Assembly (NCBI GenBank): GCA_022496205.1
Contig: WTXD01000037.1
Span: 124,001 to 188,000, forward strand
Length of the DNA: 64,000 bases
Reading direction: 5' to 3'
Source of the DNA: Gloeopeniophorella convolvens
Lineage: Eukaryota; Basidiomycota; Agaricomycetes; Russulales
The notes beneath the pieces were generated by a model that was given only the letters and a program-made list of their open reading frames with translations, was not told the DNA's origin and searched no databases. This document shows positions 32,901-46,270 of the stretch, in pieces. Numbering within the stretch: the first letter of the stretch is position 1; each line of letters starts with the position of its first letter. Made by a program: the position numbers and the translations under genes.

Positions 32901-35900
32901 CTAAAGCTCGTTCGCGTGACACTTCGCCCACTCCGAACCGTGAACGAACCGATCGAGGTCCAACTCAGTCGGATTCTCCCCTACGACCCAAGCATTACTC
33001 GGGCGGTACAACCCGGCTCTGTGCGCCTCTGGGACCCATAACAGGAGTTCTCTACGAGATCCGCGGATCCACCCGTCATAATTGACCACGGACTGGCATC
33101 CAAACATGCCCAGATCACCGGTAGCAGGAGTTGCCCCGGACTGGACATGCGGCATCGCGGGAGAGGAGTCACTGTCCACGAAGATGCTGGCGATGGATGG
33201 GGGATGGAGTCCTCGCCCGCGCGTAGTACCAGTGGCCGTCTCTCCAGTGGCCATCCTCCAAAGTCGAATTGTCCCATCTTCCGAACCAGACGCAATGGAT
33301 CGACCATCTGGCGAGAACGCGACAGACCAGGTCAACCTTGCGTGCCCGGAAAATGGCCCTGCGACCATTTCTCCTGTCCTAGAGTCCCAGACGCGAATGG
33401 TTCTGTCGTCCGATCCTGAGGCGAGGTACTCGCCATCAGGCGAGAAAGCAACCGAGCTGACTTCGTCAGAATGGCCCTCGAATGGCCCCGCGACCAGTGA
33501 CCCTGTCGTGGCGTCCCAAACACGGATTGTCTTGTCCTTCGATCCTGACGCGACGCGTTGTCCGTCAGGGGAGAACGCCACAGACCAAATCCAGCCCGCG
33601 TGCCCTTCAAACGGTCCTGCCACGACCACTCCTGTCCTGGCGTCCCAGACGCGAACCGCCCGGTCACCAGAGCCGGAGGCGATGCTCCGGCCATCAGGGG
33701 AAAACGCGACAGAACGCACAAAGTCAGTGTGCCCCTCCAATGGCCCCACGGCAAGCTGTCCAGTCCCGGAGTCCCAAACGCGCACTGTCCCGTCCGCTGA
33801 GCCCGAGGCGATGTACTTGCCATCTGGGGAGAATGAGATTGAGAAGACCACATCTGCATGTCCGGACAACGGCTCCAACGCCGCCTCTCCTGTATTGCGG
33901 TCCCAGGTGCGAACTGTCCCGTCGGCCGAGCCCGAGGCAACGAAATGTCCGTCCGGCGAAAATGCCACAGAGTAGACCTTGTCGGCATGCCCTCTCAATG
34001 GCCCTGCAATAATCTCTCCAGAGACAGAATCCCATATTCGAATTGTCTTGTCGCCTGAGCCCGAGACAACGTACGTCCCGTCACGCGAGAATGAGACGGA
34101 GTAGATAGGGCCCATAGGCCCGTGATCCTGAAGATGCTCTACCGTCGTCGTGCCAATCCGGAGGTCCCAAATGCGGACTGTGTGGTCATCAGAGCCCGAT
34201 GCGATTTGCCGGCCATTCGGCGAAAACGCAACGGATCGGACCCGATCCGTATGGCCATGGAGTGGACCAGCCACCGCCTCTCCGGTGCGGGAGTCCCAGA
34301 TACGAATGGTGTCATTCGAGCCTGAAGCAATACGTGTGCCGTCTGGCGAAAATGCAATGGTGTTGACGAAGTGGTCATGCCCCTCGAATGGCTCCGCGAG
34401 TGGTGCCCCGGATACGGAGTCCCAAACGCGGATCGTGTAGTCATCTGAGGCAGAGGCAATGCACTTGCCATCCGGTGAGAACGCCACCGAGCGGACCCAA
34501 CCTGCATGCCCATCCAATGGCCCCACAACCGCCTCTCCCGTCATGGAGTCCCACACGCGGATTGTATAGTCAGATGATCCAGAGGCGATGCGAAGGCCGT
34601 CTGGCGCAAACGCAACGGACCGAATCGGACGAGAATGTCCCCGTCCCTCAAATGGCCCCGCAGCTGGCGCCCCAAATCTGGCGTCCCAAACACGGACTGT
34701 CTTGTCTGCTGAGCCAGAGGCGACGCGCCGACCATCGGGGGAGAATGAGACCGACAGGACCCGACTTGTGTGCCCAACCAGCGGCCCTATTACCGTCTCT
34801 CCCGTCTTGGAGTCCCAGATGCGAATGGTGCGGTCATCTGAGCCCGAGGCGATGTGAAGACCATCTGAGGAGAAGGCGATCGAGTCGACATCACTGGTGT
34901 GACCTTGGAACGGCCCTGCGACCAGCTTCCCGGTGATGGCATCCCACACACGGATCGTCTTGTCAGACGAACCCGACGCTACGCGCGTGCCATCCGGCGA
35001 GAATGCAACGGACTGACACTCGTCATCATGTGCTGGGATGACCATTTCGGTCGTTGGCCAGCTGGACAACCTGCCTCGCTTCAGAGAAAGGACGTTTGGG
35101 AATCTGCTCGTGTATCGGGAGAGAATGAGAGAGTTGGATGGCGTGAAGGGGAGGGCGGAGAGGTAGATGTGTGGCGCGCTGCGGGCGATAGGCTCTGCAA
35201 AGTAGCGTGCGAACGCGATTGCATCGTCGAGCAACAACGCGAGGTTATTCAGCTGTACCACCGCATTCTGATACAACATGGATCTCAGAAAGAATACGTT
35301 GACGACAGAACATGTACTCACGTGGCCTGTTACTCGGGACAACCACCTTTTCACAGTTAGTAGCGCTGGAGCAGCCACTTGAGCGTGGCCAGTGATGCTG
35401 AGAAACTCCAGCCATGGCAAATAGTTGAGCTCGAGAAGCAACCGGATCTTGTTGAGGAGATCGGGATCTACGTCGATCAGATCCAAGTGGTAATCCCAAA
35501 ATCGACCGCCATATAACAGCGCATATGGGATGTATTTGGAGATGCGATCGTCGAGATCTTTGATATCGCTGTTTGCTTCGTGTGACGTCAGAAGATTGCA
35601 GATATTGACCTCAAGATGACGATCCATCGATCCAAGGCAGCAATGGGTCAGCTGACGGTGTGCGTCCTTGATGTCGACATAGAATTCGCCGCTCCTCTCT
35701 TTGTTCGTGAGAAAATCTCGAAATGACGTGTGTAATGGGACGACGGGGAGGGAGTGGTTGGCTGGCGCAACATTGCTCAGGAGGGATCCCAGACCCCCGA
35801 CAATGCTCGGTACGACACCCTCTTCGTTGTTGTCTTGACCGTATCTTCGTAGCGAGGTGAGAGCGTCGACGGAGTGGGGTTCGAATACAGCAAGGAGCTG

Positions 35901-38466
35901 GCCCATCACCGACTGGTACCGTTTTCGAAAGAGGTCATCCGTGAGGTTCTGAAAGCGTGATTCCAGAACGGTGTGATAGATGGTGTCCAATGGGTTCATT
36001 CGTCCGGTCCCACGCCCAGTCATAGGATGCAGGAGATCGCGTATGCAGTCATCATCGGTGAGCCCGTCGGGAACGTTTTGGATGTACTTGCAAGCGACAG
36101 CGGCCCATTGGAACGAGCGCTCTGCCCTTGCTGCTAGCTTCCTTGCATCGCCGTCGCGACCAGGGAGTTGTTGCAGGCAATAGGCCAGTATGTCGCTGTC
36201 CGCATCCGCAGCCAGGGATGAGTCATCGATTTTCACGATCCGAGCTAACGACGCTTGGAGGAAAGCTGGCACGATCTGTTTCTCAGGACGCGCGGTGATG
36301 AAGAGTCGGAAATTAGGAGGGAGATGGGCTAGGTGCTCGGCGAGGAATGTGTGTAAGCCCTGGCTGCCAGATACATCTTCGCTCTCGTCTAGCGCGTCGA
36401 TGATGACAAGGATGGGGCCAGCGAGGTGGAGATTCTTGAATGGCTCGAGCAACAAATGCTCGAAAATGGTCTTGTAGTCCGTTGCCCCCAGTCGAAGCGA
36501 CGTGTTGTTCTCGATTACGTGTCCCAACGCGGCTCTGAACGATGGATAATGGTCGCAAAGGTCGCGAACGAGCGTCGTAAAGAGGAGATGTGGATTCCGT
36601 CCAGATAACCCTCCCCGAACAAAGATGTACGACGTGCAGAGGCGACCAATCACGGAGAAACGACGCGCGACCTCGTGGGCGATGGACGACTTGCCGGTGC
36701 CTGCCCGTCCGAAAAGCACGAGCGCGCGCGTGGAATCAGGGTTATTCACCCAATCGGCGATGAATTCGAGAAAGTCCTTCCGCGTTCCGGAGAGGCAGCC
36801 TTTGCTGGGATCGAACCGCGAACCCTCCCCGTATCGAATCTCTGCGATCCTTGCGTCCAAGGCTGTGCAATTTTATCAGTAACACGCAGAATGTCCACAC
36901 CGGAGCACCTACCGACGTCAGAAATCCCGTTCGAGACCTCCTCAAGCCGACTGAATATCCGATGTACGCCCTCTCTCACTTCAAACACAGTGGCCTCTGT
37001 GTTGACCGCTGCGTGGCGCAGGAACTCGCCCTCAAGATCTTTGAGAGTGGACCGATAGCCCTCGATTTGCTCATCGATGTCCTTGTTTAGGTTCTTCCAC
37101 AAGCGCTCGCCTGCAGATCACGCGCTCGCATCAATCGGACAAAAGTCAGGCCACGTAGGACGCACGAAAACGCTCATTCCTTGCGTATGTTTGAATGAAG
37201 TAGGCACAGTCACATATATGCCGCATCATCGCCAGGAGCACTTGAGTCTGCTTCGAGTTCGGAACGGTGTTTTTCAGGAACTTTGCGTTGTCCAAAAGGT
37301 CGAACGCGTCGTGAATGGCTTGTAGCAGCTTTCGTACTTTGTCATCACGCTCAATTTGCTCCAAGAAAGCCTGAACGTTGGGAGTAGAATCATCGCGTAT
37401 AAATTGACGATGTCTGAAATCGTACCTTTGGGATGAATGAGAGGATGCTCCAAGCCATCTTCGCGTACGGATGAAGCTGAAAAGAGTGTGTTGGTCCTGT
37501 GTCACAAAGTAAGGAGACCAAGCACGCACCTCTGAGACCTTGTCTAACACGCCTACCACCCCACTGATCTTGTCGATCACAACTCCCCATGTTGTGCAGA
37601 AATCGCCCGCGCGGGACAGCTGGTCTGGGGCTTGGATCACGCTATCCGCGATTGTCCTCACCAGTCCTGGAGCGGAGGTCATTCGGCTCGTCGTCCCGTC
37701 TGCATGGTCCAGGGCTTCCTCGACGAGAAGTGTCGCAGGAGGGACATCTTCCAACGCCGGTGTGCCAGGTGAGCTGGTGCTCGAGGGAGCGCCGCCCGGG
37801 AGTTGCTCCGGGATTGCGGTTGTGTCAGGATGGGATAGGACCGGTTCGATAATGCCCGAGTTATCCACCGGAGTCGATTGGTCAAGCGTTTTGGAGACCG
37901 CGATCTCTATGCGGATGGTAATTGGTCGGCTTGACTTGGTAAGAGCGTCTTTCTCAGGCCTCACGTCGAAGACTACAATTCGGGCGCTCAGGTTCCCGGC
38001 GCAGGATCGGAATTCAGTGGAGCGGATACATACGGTGCAAGGAAGAGAAGCGAGTAAACTCGGATGGCACCTCGACCGTTCCCACGAGGTCGCTCCGTCC
38101 CTCCCGTTTCGCGAAAAGGCGCAGCACAAGACATGAGGAGCCGTCGATGGTGCTGTGGCAACGAAAGATGAGTTGAACATCGGGGTGATCAAACAAGGCT
38201 ACTTACAAATGTCCGAGCGTCTCATTCCACACCACTGATTGGTTCCTGCTCTCGAGTGCTTGCGTCTCCCTCGTTGTGATTCCATCGGTTGCACAAAAAG
38301 AGAAATGCGGTGCTTGACCAAATGTCTTTCGAAGCATGTCTACGGGAGATCTGTGGGGAAGGCCGTCCAGCCGAAGGACTACAGAAAAAGAGCGGTCGAT
38401 TTGAGATCGTGCCGGGAACTGAAAGCTCAGGCGCTCACCCCTCAGCGTGAACTGGGTACTCTGCAC
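32901..38466 (-). CDS. NLR-like STAND receptor, C2-like/NACHT/WD40 (copy 1)
   Basis: Predicted cytoplasmic signal-transducing NTPase of the fungal NLR type. In studied fungi such proteins mediate non-self recognition and programmed cell death. The minus-strand N-terminal exons (38466 to about 36880) encode a C2-like part ([34 protein letters not shown]), a Pro/Ser linker, [16 protein letters not shown] and a helical bundle ([20 protein letters not shown]). The main exon block (36860-32901, 1319 codons) holds NACHT with Walker [11 protein letters not shown] (about residue 50) and Walker [12 protein letters not shown] (about 150), then [22 protein letters not shown] winged-helix features. Next come 14 WD40 repeats of about 43 residues, enough for two seven-bladed propellers, and a tail ending [21 protein letters not shown] 69-bp GT..AG intron (35253-35321) lies in frame inside this block. 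The C2-exon start codon is not found, so the 5' end is approximate. No stop or frameshift was seen in the main block. Confidence 0.85.
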
Positions 38467-41324
38467 CTCGGGGGTGACCTGGTCAACGCGAGCGCTGTTG
38501 TGCGACCCTTCAGCGCATAGAAGAGTAGGATCTAGATTCGACGTACCCCGAAGTCATCACATTGGATACAAATTGCTCGGGCCTGGTGAAGCATCTATTA
38601 GAGACGCCATTTGATCAGCGACGTGCTTTCTTACAAGACCGGTCCCCCTTGGTCGCTTGCTCCCATACTGTACTATTGGATAGAGTCCGCGGAAAAGAAG
38701 TGCGGTGAAACGCTGTGAGAGGGGAATTATGGCAGAGACCAGGTCAAAAAAAGAGTCGACAAGAGTGGAACGCCAGTGCGAGTAGGCAACGTGGGAGCAA
38801 ATGCACGTTTGTGGGCGACGATAACACGCGTGGCATGTACCATGTATGGGACGGGGGCAGTTCGGCGCTCAAGCAGTTTTGCCAAACCTGACCATGATGG
38901 AGTATTTCTGGACGTATTGACGCTGGGGGTAATGGAAAGAGGGTTCAAGGTTGCCACGCATTTGACTACGTGCATCGAGACAATCCCTTTACTAGTCTCA
39001 GCCGGGCGTGGCATTGAGCTCGCTGCAAGCAGTGCCGGTGACAGTTATAAGTAGACGTGCCATCTGAGTATCGAGTTGGATGAGTCCGTCCGTCGCTGGC
39101 GGTGGCAAAGCGCCGGCAGCGGCAGCGGCCCGGGGTGTCTGCAGCGGTGCTCGATGCTCGCTTGGTTACGTAATACGGGTTGCCACGTGTCTTTCTCCGA
39201 CCCTCCGAATCGACTCCGAATGGTCAACATTCAACGGCAGGGTTCAATCACTGCCACTTGCCCGCTATTCATGACCAGGTTATCCATCACATCACAAGTC
39301 TTTCTCGTTCTCGCCAACCATCGGCGACCATTGGTTGCGTGTTAACTGCGTGCCCTTCCGGGTCACATTCTTCCATAGCGATGAGGGCTAATTGGCCCAT
39401 ACTCGGCCATCCCCGGGATCGAAGCTAAACCACACCATTCACATGCGCACACCACCTAAGCGTCTCGCGAAGGGCCAGGAGAATGATGCATTGGAACGGT
39501 CTCAGGATGGCCCTTTTAAACCCGCGCTCACGTTCATGCTCTCGCGATTCCTGTGTCTTATTTGGGTAGAGGTACGTCGCCTGCTGCTTGACTCTGTACC
39601 AAACAGCTGATCAATATTTTGCGCTCAGCCTATCCGGAAGGTTTTGACAAATCAACTGCTGGTGCGCGCGCGCATACCGAAGACACAGAAAACCTCACGC
39701 ATTTTTCTGCGCTTTGTGGACGAGAACATGCAGGGTGTCGAGGTGCACTCGCTAAATCTGCCGAAGCTCTCCGCGCGACCCCATTTCTTAGTCGTCGATG
39801 GCGGACTTTGGGTGGTACTTTTCTCGCTCTTGTTTCCTTTGTGTACTGCTGACCGCCTGCTACCAGGTACTGGGCCATGGGGCCCGGTGGCCCTCGTACC
39901 GAACTATGGCGTCCTTCATTTGTGTCGTGAGAGTCAGAATCGGACCATATTGTGCGTACGCGCACCGCGCAGTGCCTCAAAAAGTAGGAGGGCCACGCAG
40001 TCGCTGCAGCCGTCTCCAGACAAGCCAAGCCAGGGAAGGACTCAAGCCGCAGGTCGTAGATGAGACACCCTTGAAGGATTACGGAGGAAGAGATAGGGTG
40101 GGATCAAGGTATGAATGAGACCGCTTTTGGCGATGCCATTGAGGGCGTTGGGATTGCGAGCGATCCAGACGTCGATTGTGGGTGGGCGAGTGCGCCGCGC
40201 GATTCTCGTGCATCGCGGCAACGGTTCTCGGTGGTGCGTGGCTATTCGCCTCCGCAAACTCAACACTCATTGCTCGATGTGCCATCCAGTTCTTTCCCCC
40301 GTCACTTGCAGTGTCAACTAGCTGCTCATCACACTGTTCAATCTGTCCCTGTGTAGGACCTGACTCGGCAACGGAAGGCTTGGGCGCTCCGGAGCATATT
40401 CTTCACCCGCATGCTTTTCTTCGCCTTACCTATGCGCTTCATCTTCCTTTCTCGTTCTACCTCCCGCTTCTACCTCCCACATCTCACATACGATGGATAT
40501 GCACGACCACGAAGGGTGGCCGATCCTCAGTCGACCTTGGTTCTCTCTCGCTTGGGCGCCGGGCTTCGAAAGTAAGCTATCACTCTCGAAGCCGCATACA
40601 ACTTCTAGTACATTTTTATCATATCTTTCCTGTATCTGAACCCCTCACTTCCCGTCCCTGTAGTCCATCCAATTTTCTGTCTCTTCTGCTGCGACCCGCC
40701 CGCGCTTGCTATCGCTCACCCATCTCGAAACCACTCACCGCTCGCTTCGAACGCCTCATACCACATCCGCTTCGCTCGTCTCCCTCGCCTCGTCGGTGTT
40801 GAATGGCTCACTTCCTCCTATTCTCCCTCACACTTGCTAGCCAGCCTGCACCTGGTGCACTATCATGTGCGGCGGGCTGCCAGCTGGCTCCGACGGACAT
40901 TTCGAGCGCTGCTCTTGCGGTCGATTGACTTTTCACAGCGATCTCCTAAGTATTATAGAACATCTGTTGTACAGTATGATTCCCTATGAATGATACTATG
41001 CTGCCCGGGACCTTCCGCACGCAGGCCCAGCCTGATCTTCCGGGGCCACGTCGTTGGCCGTCCGATGTGCACGCTTTCCAGCCTCCTGTGGTGTTGCTTT
41101 AGTTTTGAACTCAGATGGTCTCTCGACGTGGCTGTCTCACTACGTCATCCTGGCAGGCGACTGTTACATGTACGACTCGAATTCGGAGGGCACGGTCTAC
41201 ATCATGCAAGGTACCACAACAACACAGATAAATTCGTATGTATAAACGAGAAGAACCAAGTCGCGAAAGGGTACTAAGTATAACACAAAGTAATCGACCG
41301 TAAAACTCGACATCGAGCCAGATC
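38467..41324. other. Intergenic region between NLR copies 1 and 2
   Basis: No recognisable gene. It includes a pyrimidine-rich stretch at about 40430-40800 on the plus strand. About 41168-41300 is homologous to the 3' flank of copy 1. Confidence 0.4.
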
Positions 41325-44300
41325 CTACAGTTCCTGTGCGTAGCATTTCGCCCAATTCGACCCATGAACAAACCGATGATCGAGGTCCAGCTCGGTCGGA
41401 CTCTCGCCTACGACTCCAGACATTACCCGGGCGATACAACCCAACTCTGTGCACCTCCGGGACCACAACAGAAGTTCTCCACGAGATCCCCGGATCCAGC
41501 CGTCTTGAGCGACCACGGACTGGTCTCCAAACCTGACCAGACCCCCCGTCGCGGGGGTTGCTCCAGACTGAACGTGCGACACCGCGAAAGAGTTACTGTT
41601 CACGGGGATGTCTGCGATGGGTGGGACGGGGGCCTCGCCTGCGCGCGGATTCAGTAGTTATCCTTCCCATGGATCCGGGCACTTCCGCCTTGACTGATTA
41701 CTCTTCTCTGTCATGGTCCCAGTGGTAACGCTGGAGTGAAGTGAGGGTGTTGATGAATAGCGGCTCGAATGCGGGCATGAGCTCTTCCATCACAGACTGG
41801 TAATGCTGTCGTATACGACGGCCTTCAAGATTGAACTGCACTTTCAGTACACGGTGTGATACAGTTGGTCCAGGGGGTCCATCCCTTTGCTTTCGCTTGA
41901 GAGGTGCAAGAGGTCGTCGATACAATGGTCCATGGTGAGTCCATCTGGAGGATTCTGGACATACTCGCAGGCGACAGCAGCCCATTGGAAAGACCGCTCT
42001 GCCTTGACAGCTAGCCTCCTCGCATCTGACTCGCGGTCAGGAAGGTGTTGCAGAAAATAAGCAAGGATGTCATCTTCCGCATTGGCGGAGAGGGTGGGAT
42101 CATCAATGTCGATGGTTTGAGTGGAGGACGCGCTGGAAAAGGTGGACTCGATCTGCCTCTCGGGTCGTGACGTGATGAAGAAGCGGAAATTCGAAGGGAG
42201 CTGGGGTATGTGATCAGCGAGGAATGTGTGCAGGCCTTGGCGACCAGAAACATCTCCGCTCTCATCTAGGGCGTCTATGACAACAAGTACAGGGCCTACT
42301 AGGTGGAGGTCTTCAAGCGGTTTCTGCAGCAGCTGGTAGAAGAGCGTGCTGTAGTCTGTTGCGCCCAACCGGAGCGATGTGTCGTCACTGATGACCTTGC
42401 CGAGCGAGGCTTTGAAAGAAGGATACCGATCGCAAAGGTCACGGATGAGTGTCGTGAGGAGGTATGAATTCCGCTCGGATCGTTCCCCCCGGACGAAGAC
42501 AAAGGAGGAACAGAGACGATCCATATCATGGAAGCGCCGAGCGACCTCGTGCGCGATGGAGGACTTGCCGGTTCCGGCCTGACCGAAGAGCACCAGGGTG
42601 TGTGCAGAATCGGGATCGTTCGCCCAATTGAGAATATATTCGAGGAAGGCCGCGCGCGTTCCTGGGATGCAGCCTTTGTCGGGCCTGAAGCGAGAACCGG
42701 TCCCGTACGGAATTTCACCGATCATCGCTTCCAAGCCTGTACGCATCATTGTGAGTTGCTGGTCACAACGCTCTGCATGTCGCCACGCACCAATATCAGC
42801 AATCTCCTTCTGAATGTCCTCGAACTGGCAAGCAATACCCTCCAGCTTGCGCGAAATATTATCGATGCCGCCTTTTACTTTGTATACAGCTGTTCCGGTG
42901 GTAACAGAAACATGGCGTAGGAAGGCATCCCGGAGGTCCAAGAGAGTTTCCTGGTAGTTCTTCACTTGCTCTTCAACACCCCTCCCAATATTCGCGAAGA
43001 GCCGCTCCCCTACCGGTCAAGACCTTTGTCAGTCACCATTCAGCGGCCTGACCGGACTGGGACGTACGAAATGCTGTATCAGCGGCGTATGTTTGAATGA
43101 AATCGCCGCAGTCACAGACATGTCGCAACATTGCCAACATGATTTCCTTCTGCTTCGAATTCATGCTCAATGCTAGGCCCTCCGTAGCCAGAAGATCGAA
43201 GGCGTCGTGAATGACCTGGAGGAGCGCCTGTACATGGCGATCGCGCTCTACCTGCGCGAGAAACGCCTGCGAAGCATTATCCAATGTGAGCACTGCGTCG
43301 TTTGACCATTAATGCGTTCAACGCACCTTTGGAATGAAGGATAGGATGCTCCACGCCATCTTCGCATAAGGGTGGACCTAGGAAGCCAACGTCAGGAAAA
43401 TCAGATATGGTCAAAACGTGCGTGTGCGTACCTCCGCGATCTTGTCCGTGACATCCACGACCCACTGGATCTTGCCAATCGCACTCTCCCACGTGCTGTA
43501 CAGGTTACCTAGCTTGCCGAGCCTGTCCGGAAGTCCATCCGCTTGTTCCAGGGCGGCGGTGTGTGATTCAGAAGCGGGCTTCATCTGCTCCATCGCATCA
43601 CTAGCACGGTGCAGAGCGCCCAAGGCTAGAGACGCTTCGGGGGAGTCATTCGTCGCTGGAGGTGGGACTAGAGCGGTAGGCTCCGAGGGGATATCATGCG
43701 CATGTGGTCCTGTGGGTTGACCGCGCTCAGCCGCATTGATGACCGTACGCGGCATAAGGGATTGTGGTTCCAATGTTGTGACTCCTATGTATAGGGTCAC
43801 TCGATCCCTTGACTGCACAGCTGTACCCTTGTCAAGTCTGACGCCAAAATCTGCATTTATAGGGATAGGTTCATGGGTTGCGACACTCCCGGCATGTGAC
43901 ACGCACCATGCAGAGGGACGCGAAGCACCTCGAACGACAGGTTGGCCATTCCAACAAGTTTATTGCGCTGCTTCTGTCTCGAGAATAGCCGTAGAGTTAT
44001 ATGTGAGTGTGTATCAATGGTACTTCCAGAATCGTGAGCTGAGCGTCGGATTTCGAGTATGACACGAACTTACAAATCTCTGAGCACCTTGTTCCATCGA
44101 ACGGAATGGCGTCTCCTCTTGACAGCTCCGGTTTCCTTCGTCGTTATCCCGTCGGTAGCCGTGACATAGAAGCGGCGACCCTTGCCAAAAAGCTCCTGAG
44201 CTTTATCGACGACGGTTCCGCGAGCGAGACCATCTGCTTGAAGCACTACAGCAAAGGGACCTTTAGCCTTCGGTTTCTCGGAAGCGTTGATAATCAAAGG

Positions 44301-44417
44301 CTCACCATCGATAGAGATGAGTAACTGGGCACTATGCGACTCAGCTCCGCTCCCTGGTGTTACTTCAACAGTCGGGACGCTGCTCGGGGACGGTTCATTG
44401 GATTGTAGAGCAAGCAT
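41325..44417 (-). pseudogene. NLR-like receptor copy 2, WD40 array deleted
   Basis: Paralogue of copies 1 and 3. It begins at the ATG at 44417 with a C2-like part (FAVVLQADGLARGTVV, RRFYVTATDGITTKETG), then linker, [16 protein letters not shown], the helical bundle ([20 protein letters not shown]) and a good NACHT (Walker A FGQAGTGKSS, Walker [12 protein letters not shown]; frame 42965-41844). After DPLDQLYHTV a one-base shift breaks the frame. The next stretch (KVQFNLEGRRIRQHYQSVME to DHDREE) ends in a stop near 41698. Within about 40 bp the sequence resumes with the C-terminal tail ([29 protein letters not shown]), which itself carries two shifts, and ends PTELDLDHRFVHGSNWAKCY. The post-NACHT part and all 14 WD40 repeats are therefore gone, about 2.5 kb relative to copy 1. 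It is a dead copy, or at most expresses a NACHT-only fragment. Confidence 0.85.
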
Positions 44418-46270
44418 AATGAATAGCTGACGCACATTGGTATTGAGCTCGCATCTCGAGATACAGGCTGTAACGGCCTAGCGAACCTCCGTCAGCTCAC
44501 AACTTATACAGTGGACCCGTGTATGTTCACTTACAACGTAAGTCCTCCCTCATCGCTTGTCTCCATATCTTAATATCGTCGCGCAGCCTCAGGCTCTACT
44601 GCACGCAGCAGACTGAAATCCCGATGTGTAAGGTGTGTGAGGTGAAGGTAGAGGGTCGCTTTAATGAGGCGTGGCAGCGGCGAGGTCCAAACTTCATGAA
44701 CAAAGGCCCACGCGCCTACAAGCACGACAGCTGACGGGCGCCATCATGCTTGCCCAAATCTGCCCAATACCTTGTTCTGAACGGGTTGGGGCTTCTTTCC
44801 CATTGGTGAGAAGTCTGGTGTGGGCGAGCCCCCGACGTGGTTATACTTGATGAACTCTGGGAGATACCGAGGACAAATGAAGAGCGAGTTAACGTGTATA
44901 CTTAGTTGCCCACTGGCAGCAAACTCGGACATGAGTCACGGGCAAACTTCAATCTAGCGGTTGATGCATGACGAACTGGTGCAGCGGAAATTGCCGAAAG
45001 GGGTGGCCACGTGGAGCTCCTTTGAGCTCAACTTGGACGTAGCGGTGTTTGAGGTCCTCCCCAAAGTCTTCCACCCCCGAGTCGACCTCGACCTTGTCTG
45101 CCGAGTCTTCAACACTTCGATGCTGGAGGCTCTTTTGCTCTTACCCCGTGGCTTGTCAACAAAGTACGGGACAGAGGTCATCAATAGTCCTGGCTGTGGC
45201 GAAAGCCTGTGGTTTAAGCCATGGAAGCGAAGCAGACTTCGAGAGCAACACAGCTGCCGTCGTAAACCAGGCCCGCCTATGACCTGGACAAAGTCGCGCT
45301 CTTCCTCTTTCAAATACAAAGCGTGCCCGTGTCTCGGTGTGTTGCCTGTCTTCTGCATTGTTCCTTCGTGCACCGCGCAGTGGTTGACCGGCCCCCAGCA
45401 CCTAGACCGTAGGCCTATTCCGGGTCGATGGAATCGGTAAAATCAACCAAACGCCTAAAGGTGCCCAAGGTTTTGCACCGTCCGGATCTGCGGAGGCACA
45501 GCAGGTGCTGATTGGGACCTTCACTTGCACTCACCGAACCCACGGTGTGCGCCCTGGTGGGCCCTCTATGCTCGTGCTTTTCTCACTGTAGCCGTTGATC
45601 GTTGAACGTCAGGCGGGAAGCTTGAAGTGACAATCTCTCGAGTTTTCGATCTCTTTAACCCTGCCCGCTGCGCCATGCGAGCCAGTCTGGCGAGAGCACC
45701 ACCACTGGACGACCCGGGAGCCGAGAGCAACGAAGTTGCACTGAACGACCTTCGTAGCCGTCAAGTCGATGCCGGGTGGTAAGCGGTACTTCTTCTAGTA
45801 TCAGGGCTGATGAACTGAAAATCGACTCGCGCAGTGCGCCACGTCGGTTGATCTTTCGCTGGGTCCCACAGGGACATCTCGTGGTATCATCTAGACGGCG
45901 TAGGAGGCTCGGCATGCTACCGTTACTCCTGGGCGGCCCACCTTGATACAGCATGCTGTCAAGCAATATACGTCATGAGCACTCTACAGGTACGTGAGCC
46001 TTCGCAATCTTGAGCAATTTGTGCGCTTCATAAAAGGATATCCTAACTCAGCACCAGATCTTGAGAAAGCTGCGCGGCGATTCGCACAAGAACCAGTCGC
46101 CAATGATGCCAGCCAGACCTTGGGTTACATCTTCGCATGTACAATGACCTCATCCGATAGTAAACAACTACAACATTGTGCGATAACGAAGCGATCTCAG
46201 ATACACGATCCAGCGAACGTAAGTAGTCGATCTCGAACCAAGGGGTACGCGTGAACTAATTTAAGGTATT
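44418..46270. other. Intergenic region between NLR copies 2 and 3
   Basis: A pair of overlapping frames at about 44960-45440 (both strands) is unusually long but matches no family I know. It may be a decayed insertion. Nothing else is supportable. Confidence 0.4.

Noticed and set aside
33082..34440. Plus-strand ORFs of up to 297 codons
   Set aside because: Antisense of the WD40 repeats. The regular S/P-rich repeat pattern mirrors the WD40 periodicity and is not independent evidence.
36790..36830. tRNA-like GGGATCGAACCGCGAACCCTCC
   Set aside because: It lies inside the NACHT exon in a conserved coding stretch and has no acceptor or anticodon stem.
37540..38136. Plus-strand ORF of 198 codons
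   Set aside because: Antisense of the N-terminal linker exon of NLR copy 1.
39380..39440. Stretch resembling part of a 5S rRNA or a tRNA T arm (CCCCGGGATCGAAGCTAAACC)
   Set aside because: Similarity is limited to about 20 bp, no 5S secondary structure or B box consensus is complete, and flanks do not fit.
44954..45440. Overlapping 139- and 159-codon ORFs on opposite strands as a coding gene or transposase
   Set aside because: No catalytic motifs or family pattern on either strand. Length on both strands is expected from local base composition.
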